Below are positions 60,127 to 64,000 of a DNA stretch of 64,000 nucleotides, piece by piece. Where the stretch lies: contig NZ_JAQTZS010000009.1 in the NCBI RefSeq assembly GCF_028687635.1, positions 1-64,000 on the forward strand, given 5' to 3'. The stretch is from Malikia sp. GTDB lineage: Bacteria > Pseudomonadota > Gammaproteobacteria > Burkholderiales > Burkholderiaceae_C. The notes beneath the pieces were generated by a model. The model had not been told where the DNA came from, did not search any database, and worked only from the letters and a program-made list of their open reading frames with translations. How positions within the stretch are numbered: position 1 is the stretch's first letter; every line of letters begins with the position of its first letter. Made by a program: the position numbers and the translations under genes.

Positions 60127-60855
60127 ATGGAAACGCAATTCGGCCTCGCCCATGTCTGGCAACAGGGCGACTGGATCACCCGCGGCGTGGCGGTGATCCT
60201 GCTCGGCATGTCGGTCCTGTCCTGGGTCACGATCGCGCTCAAGGCGCTCCGGCTGCGCCGGCACCGCGCCCAGGCGCGCGCCAGCCATGACTTCTGGCAC
60301 AGCCGCGACCTCGGCGAAGGCCTGCGCCAGCTCGGCGAGCAGGCTGACAACCCGTTCCATCTGCTGGCGCACGAGGGCAACGAGGCGACCCGCCATCTGC
60401 TGCACCGGGATGGCGCCCCGGGCCGCCAGCTGCACGACAGCCTCGATGTGAGCGACTGGATCACGCGCTCGCTGCGCCATTCGATCGCCGACAGCCAGAG
60501 CCGCCTGCAGGCGGGCCTGAGCGTGCTGGCCTCGATCGGCTCGACCGCACCCTTCGTCGGCCTGTTCGGCACCGTCTGGGGCATCTACCACGCGCTGCTC
60601 GGCATCGGTGCCTCCGGCCAGGCCAATATCGACCAGGTCGCCGGCCCGATCGGCGAGGCGCTGATCATGACGGCGCTTGGCCTGGTGGTCGCGATTCCCG
60701 CCGTGCTGGGCTACAACGCGCTGCTGCGCGGCAACAAGGGCGTGCTGCACCAGCTCGACCGCTTCGCGCATGACCTGCATGCCTATTTCGTGACCGGCGC
60801 GCGGGTGCGAACCGGCGCGGCGGGCCAAGCGGCCAGCCAGGCGACCAAAACCTGA
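60127..60855 (+). CDS. exbB: ExbB, TonB-system proton channel
   Basis: A 242-residue three-helix MotA/TolQ/ExbB protein: FVGLFGTVWGIYHALLGIGA and IGEALIMTALGLVVAIPAVL are the typical channel helices 2 and 3. Six bases after tonB, and the partner ExbD follows. Confidence 0.94.
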   Translation: METQFGLAHVWQQGDWITRGVAVILLGMSVLSWVTIALKALRLRRHRAQARASHDFWHSRDLGEGLRQLGEQADNPFHLLAHEGNEATRHLLHRDGAPGRQLHDSLDVSDWITRSLRHSIADSQSRLQAGLSVLASIGSTAPFVGLFGTVWGIYHALLGIGASGQANIDQVAGPIGEALIMTALGLVVAIPAVLGYNALLRGNKGVLHQLDRFAHDLHAYFVTGARVRTGAAGQAASQATKT

Positions 60856-60872
60856 AACCCGGGAGCAAGACC

Positions 60873-61277
60873 ATGGCCTTTGCCAACTTCGAATCCGATG
60901 ACGGCGCAGTCCTGAGCGAGATCAACATGGTGCCGCTGATCGACGTGATGCTGGTGCTGCTGATCGTCTTCATCGTCACGCTGCCGGTGGTGCGACACGC
61001 GGTCAGCGTCGACCTGCCACAGGCCAGCGCGCAACCCAGCCGCGACAAGCCCGAGACGGTGCAGCTCAGTGTCGATGCCCAGGGCCAGTACCACTGGAAC
61101 CAGGAAGCACTGACTGACGAGGCGCTGCAGGCCAGACTGGCCGCCGCCGCGAGCCAGCAACCCCAGCCCGAGCTGCATGTCCACGGCGACCGGGCGGTGC
61201 GCTACGAGCGGGTCGCGCAGGCGATGGCGACGGCGCAGCGCGTCGGCATCCGCAAGATGGGATTCGTGACCCGGTAG
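60873..61277 (+). CDS. exbD: ExbD, TonB-system proton channel subunit
   Basis: A 134-residue protein with one transmembrane helix and the essential aspartate in SEINMVPLIDVMLVLLIVFI. The periplasmic domain is typical. It ends the iron-uptake operon. Confidence 0.94.
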   Translation: MAFANFESDDGAVLSEINMVPLIDVMLVLLIVFIVTLPVVRHAVSVDLPQASAQPSRDKPETVQLSVDAQGQYHWNQEALTDEALQARLAAAASQQPQPELHVHGDRAVRYERVAQAMATAQRVGIRKMGFVTR

Positions 61278-61297
61278 CGGCGCACGGGCGCACGGCA

Positions 61298-61523
61298 TCA
61301 GCTCGGCGCGCGCGGTCCAGCGCCTGCGAGGTGGCGCAACAGCTCGAAGCCGTCCGCGCCGGCCCAGCAGATGCTGGATGTCGGCTTCGCTCCCGAGCTG
61401 CGCACCCAGCAGCATGGTCAGCCGCGCGATGCGCGCGTTGAGGCTGGCGAACCGCTGCTCCAGATGCTGCGCCTGATCGGACCAGCCGGGTGCTCCACCC
61501 GGCGCGGCATCGGCCGGACTCAT
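61298..61523 (-). pseudogene. Small frameshifted gene downstream of DUF2892 gene
   Basis: It starts MSPADAAPGGAPGWSDQAQH with the ATG overlapping the DUF2892 stop (ATGA), continues LEQRFASLNARIARLTMLLG and AQLGSEADIQHLL, then loses its frame. Removing one G of the GGG at 61363-61365 (complement) restores a frame ending ...LLRHLAGAGPRAPS at TGA 61298-61300. So it appears to be a 74-residue protein with a one-base insertion. No family recognised. Confidence 0.45.
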
Positions 61524-61711
61524 TTCTTCATCGGACAGGTGCTGATGCCGAGCAGGGCATAGAGGCCGCACCAGCCAATCAGGCCAGTCAGCAGGGGCAC
61601 CACCCCGATATAGCCCCAGACGCCCACGGTTCCGGTCGCGGCCAGGGCTATCAGCGCCACGCCCACGACGATGCGCAGCACGCGATCAATGCCACCGACA
61701 TTGCTTTTCAT
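61520..61711 (-). CDS. DUF2892 (YgaP-like) membrane protein
   Basis: A 63-residue protein: MKSNVGGIDRVLRIVVGVAL then IALAATGTVGVWGYIGVVPL, with a CGLYALLGISTCPMKK tail. This is the inner-membrane DUF2892 module found fused to or next to rhodanese/persulfide genes. It carries two Cys. The CstR/CsoR-like repeat lies upstream. Confidence 0.9.
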   Translation of the reverse strand: MKSNVGGIDRVLRIVVGVALIALAATGTVGVWGYIGVVPLLTGLIGWCGLYALLGISTCPMKK

Positions 61712-61731
61712 GATTGCTCCTTGGCTAAAAT

Positions 61732-61758
61732 ATACCCCAAGCAGTATAGATGGGGTAT
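61732..61758. promoter_or_regulatory. ATACCCC/GGGGTAT inverted repeat before the DUF2892 gene
   Basis: ATACCCC (61732-61738) and GGGGTAT (61752-61758), perfectly complementary, spaced by 13 bases that themselves contain AGTAT. Likely operator for a sulfane-sulfur or copper-sensing CsoR-family repressor. Confidence 0.5.
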
Positions 61759-61922
61759 GACCCAGCCAGCCTAAACCCGGCGCCAGCGCGGGTCAAGCCA
61801 GCCAGATGGCCTTGAGCCATTCATGAATCACATCCGTCTTGCGATAAACGCCAAGAACAGACAAGATGGCGTGACAAGACGTAAACAGCAGAAAAACCGC
61901 TCAACCCTACCAGCCCGACCCG

Positions 61923-62534
61923 ATGAACAAGTCCACCGTCCTGCTCGCAGCCAGCCTGCTGCCCCTCTTGAGCGCGTGCAACGCACTGGCACCGAACACC
62001 ACCCAGACCAGCACTGCCACTGCGCCGGAAGCGGCCTGGATCGGCGAAGCCCGCCAGGTGGCCGGATCGGTGCCGCCCAAGCTGATGGCGGTGCTGAGCG
62101 CGGCCATCCAGCAAGGCGGCCCGGCGCACGCGATCGGGGTCTGCCAGAGCGAGGCGCCGAAGATGGCGCGCGCGGCCTCCGAAGCCACGGGCTGGCAGAT
62201 CAGGCGCGTCAGCCTGGGCAACCGCAACCCCAAGGCCGTGCCCGACGCCTGGGAGCGCCAGACGCTCGAAACCTTCGACCGCCAGCAAGCCGCCGGCGCC
62301 GATGGCTCCAGGCTGGAGCGGGCCGAAGTCGTGACGGAAAACGGCCAGCAGGTGAAGCGCTACATGCGCGCGTTGCCGGTGCAGGCGGCCTGCCTGCAAT
62401 GCCATGGCACCGCCGACCAGCTCGGTCCCGGCGTGGCCGCGCGTCTGAGCGAGCTCTATCCCCAGGACAAGGGCACCGGCTACCTGCTGGGCCAGATCCG
62501 CGGCGCCATGACGCTGCGCCAGAACCTTCAATGA
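61923..62534 (+). CDS. Heme c lipoprotein (DUF3365, Tll0287-like)
   Basis: A 203-residue protein with a lipobox LLSAC at Cys19, so a lipoprotein. One CLQCH heme site lies at about 159 in ACLQCHGTADQLGP. The DUF3365 core is seen in VCQSEAPKMARAASEATGW and NPKAVPDAWERQTLETFD. This family gives a membrane-anchored sensor or electron-transfer heme. Neighbours give no clear hint. Confidence 0.85.
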   Translation: MNKSTVLLAASLLPLLSACNALAPNTTQTSTATAPEAAWIGEARQVAGSVPPKLMAVLSAAIQQGGPAHAIGVCQSEAPKMARAASEATGWQIRRVSLGNRNPKAVPDAWERQTLETFDRQQAAGADGSRLERAEVVTENGQQVKRYMRALPVQAACLQCHGTADQLGPGVAARLSELYPQDKGTGYLLGQIRGAMTLRQNLQ

Positions 62535-62537
62535 TCT

Positions 62538-62726
62538 TCAGTCGCCGTCGGGGATCACCACGTCGGCGACGAAGCCCACTGTCTTGGCCGCGACCGAGAC
62601 GCCGGTCGCGACCACCGTGACGGCGGCATCCGCCACCGCGACGACCGCGCAGCCCTGCAGTGAAGTAAGCAGGCCAGCCAGCATCAGGGCGAGCAGTGGG
62701 CGAATGGAGGTTGGCAGACGGTGCAT
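62538..62726 (-). CDS. Small lipoprotein (NF038104-like)
   Basis: A 62-residue protein: signal and lipobox LLTSLQGCAVVAVADAAVTV (Cys25) followed by an Ala/Val-rich tail VVATGVSVAAKTVGFVADVV and IPDGD. I recall small proteobacterial lipoproteins ending in this way; function unknown. Convergent with the DUF3365 gene. Confidence 0.7.
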   Translation of the reverse strand: MHRLPTSIRPLLALMLAGLLTSLQGCAVVAVADAAVTVVATGVSVAAKTVGFVADVVIPDGD

Positions 62727-62879
62727 GGAGGAAAAGTCGAAAGAAGAAAACAGCCAGATCAGCCGGCGCCACAACAGATGCGGCGCGATCGCGATTCTAG
62801 CGATGCTGCCCGACACCGGCGTGGGGGCAAGCCCGCGGCAAGGCGAACCGCTGACGAGTTTGCGGGACAATCTCGCCCC

Positions 62880-64000
62880 ATGACTGCCCTCAAAGCCCCC
62901 GAACTGCTGCTGCCCGCCGGCTCGCTCGACAAGATGCGCGCCGCCTACGACTTCGGCGCCGACGCGATCTACGCCGGCCAGCCGCGCTATTCCTTGCGCG
63001 CGCGCAACAACGAATTCCGCCTGGAGCAGATCGAGATCGGCATCCGCGAGGCGCATGCGCGCGGCAAGAAGTTCTTCGTCACCAGCAACCTGTTGCCGCA
63101 CAACGACAAGGTGCGGACCTATATGCGCGACATCGCGCCGGTGATCGCGATGAAGCCCGACGCGCTGATCATGGCCGACCCGGGCCTGATCATGATGATG
63201 CGCGAGCAGTACCCCGAGATGCCGATCCACCTGTCGGTGCAGGCCAACACGGTCAACTACGCGGCGGTCAAGTTCTGGCAGAAGATGGGCGTCGCGCGCA
63301 TCATCCTGAGCCGCGAGCTGAGCCTGGACGAGATCGAGAAGATCCGCCAGGAATGCCCGGACATGGAGCTTGAGGTGTTCGTGCATGGCGCGCTGTGCAT
63401 CGCCTACTCGGGCCGCTGCCTGCTGTCGGGCTACTTCAACCGGCGCGACCCGAACCAGGGCACCTGCACCAACGCCTGCCGCTGGAACTACGCCGCCCAG
63501 GAGACCGCGACCGACCCCAACACCGGCGAGGCGATTCCCGTCAAGATGGAACAGGGCTTCAACTTCAACCAGGCGCAGGAGGAGGCCGAGTCCTCGTTCG
63601 CGGCCTGCGGCGGCGGCGAGCGCCACCCCAAGGCCGACCAGGTCTACCTGATCGAGGAAGCCGGGCGTCCGGGCCAGCTGATGCCGATCATGGAGGACGA
63701 GCACGGCACCTACATCATGAACAGCAAGGACCTGCGCGCGATCGAGCATGTGCAGCGCCTGGCCGAGATCGGCGTCGATTCGCTCAAGATCGAGGGCCGC
63801 ACCAAGAGCCTGTACTACGTCGCGCGCACGGCGCAGATCTACCGCCAGGCGATCGACGACGCGGTGGCCGGCCGTCCCTTCAACCCGCTCTTGATCACCG
63901 AGCTCGAAGGCCTGGCCAACCGGGGCTACACCAGCGGCTTCCTGGAGCGCCGCCCGAGCCAGGACTACCAGAACTACGAGACCGGCCACTCGCTGGTCGG
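62880..64000 (+). CDS. U32 peptidase-like tRNA hydroxylation protein (YegQ/TrhP), partial
   Basis: About 373 residues, running off the right edge. APELLLPAGSLDKMRAAYDF is the U32 opening; ELEVFVHGALCIAYSGRCLL, SGYFNRRDPNQGTCTNACRW contains the cysteines of the putative iron-sulfur site; DSLKIEGRTKSLYYVAR is diagnostic of the YegQ group. TrhP makes prephenate-dependent 5-hydroxyuridine at tRNA position 34. Family length is about 450. Confidence 0.9.
   Translation, partial: MTALKAPELLLPAGSLDKMRAAYDFGADAIYAGQPRYSLRARNNEFRLEQIEIGIREAHARGKKFFVTSNLLPHNDKVRTYMRDIAPVIAMKPDALIMADPGLIMMMREQYPEMPIHLSVQANTVNYAAVKFWQKMGVARIILSRELSLDEIEKIRQECPDMELEVFVHGALCIAYSGRCLLSGYFNRRDPNQGTCTNACRWNYAAQETATDPNTGEAIPVKMEQGFNFNQAQEEAESSFAACGGGERHPKADQVYLIEEAGRPGQLMPIMEDEHGTYIMNSKDLRAIEHVQRLAEIGVDSLKIEGRTKSLYYVARTAQIYRQAIDDAVAGRPFNPLLITELEGLANRGYTSGFLERRPSQDYQNYETGHSLV

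Overview
The window is typical high-GC betaproteobacterial chromosome, most likely Burkholderiales (Comamonadaceae or Sphaerotilus/Leptothrix-like). The evidence is the conserved order folC - SPOR-domain gene - cvpA - purF - metZ, a long-type ArgG, TsdA-like cytochromes, a livKHMGF branched-chain amino-acid operon, and a Fiu/PiuC/TonB-ExbBD iron cluster. Assignments come from reading translated sequence and remembered family motifs; no database was searched.

Layout. 0-6 kb: start of an ETF-ubiquinone oxidoreductase, a HAD phosphatase, ferrochelatase, an Hsp15-like RNA-binding protein, guanine deaminase and a chemoreceptor. 6-10 kb: a znuABC-type metal ABC operon interrupted by an IS605/IS1341-like element that carries tnpB and a previously easy-to-miss 42-residue ribbon-helix-helix gene overlapping it. 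10-24 kb: queE/queD, the liv operon, adenine deaminase, degraded gene remnants, xanthine dehydrogenase and DinG. 24-33.7 kb: tRNA-Ser, an eight-gene tRNA array (Asp, Glu, Ala) next to gltX, then metZ, purF, cvpA, SPOR and folC.

33.8-45.7 kb is the accessory region. Fourteen genes in a row run on the plus strand: a WYL regulator, a 39-residue membrane peptide, two AT-rich glycine-zipper membrane proteins, a YkgJ-like cysteine-cluster protein, a zinc-ribbon protein, a YaaW-family protein, a DUF445 protein, a small two-helix membrane protein, an AAA+ ATPase, an amphipathic/coiled-coil protein, a MotA/ZorA-like channel subunit, a MotB/ZorB-like OmpA-domain subunit and a DUF1232 (YkvA) protein. 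The ZorA/ZorB-like pair lacks the known Zorya effectors (ZorC/D, ZorE). It is translationally coupled to the coiled-coil protein and follows the AAA+ ATPase directly. I regard this as the best candidate for an undescribed, proton-motive-force-driven membrane or defence system. Its right edge abuts a remnant of a Fic-family N-terminus.

45.7-64 kb: ArsC/Spx-like protein, PpnP, ArgG, MurB, YajQ, TsdA-like cytochrome, YdhR, CcoG, KatG, then a Fur-type iron uptake operon (TonB receptor, PiuC, alpha-hydroxy-acid dehydrogenase, TonB, ExbB, ExbD), a DUF2892 protein with a CsoR/CstR-like operator, two lipoproteins and the start of the U32 peptidase-like YegQ/TrhP gene.
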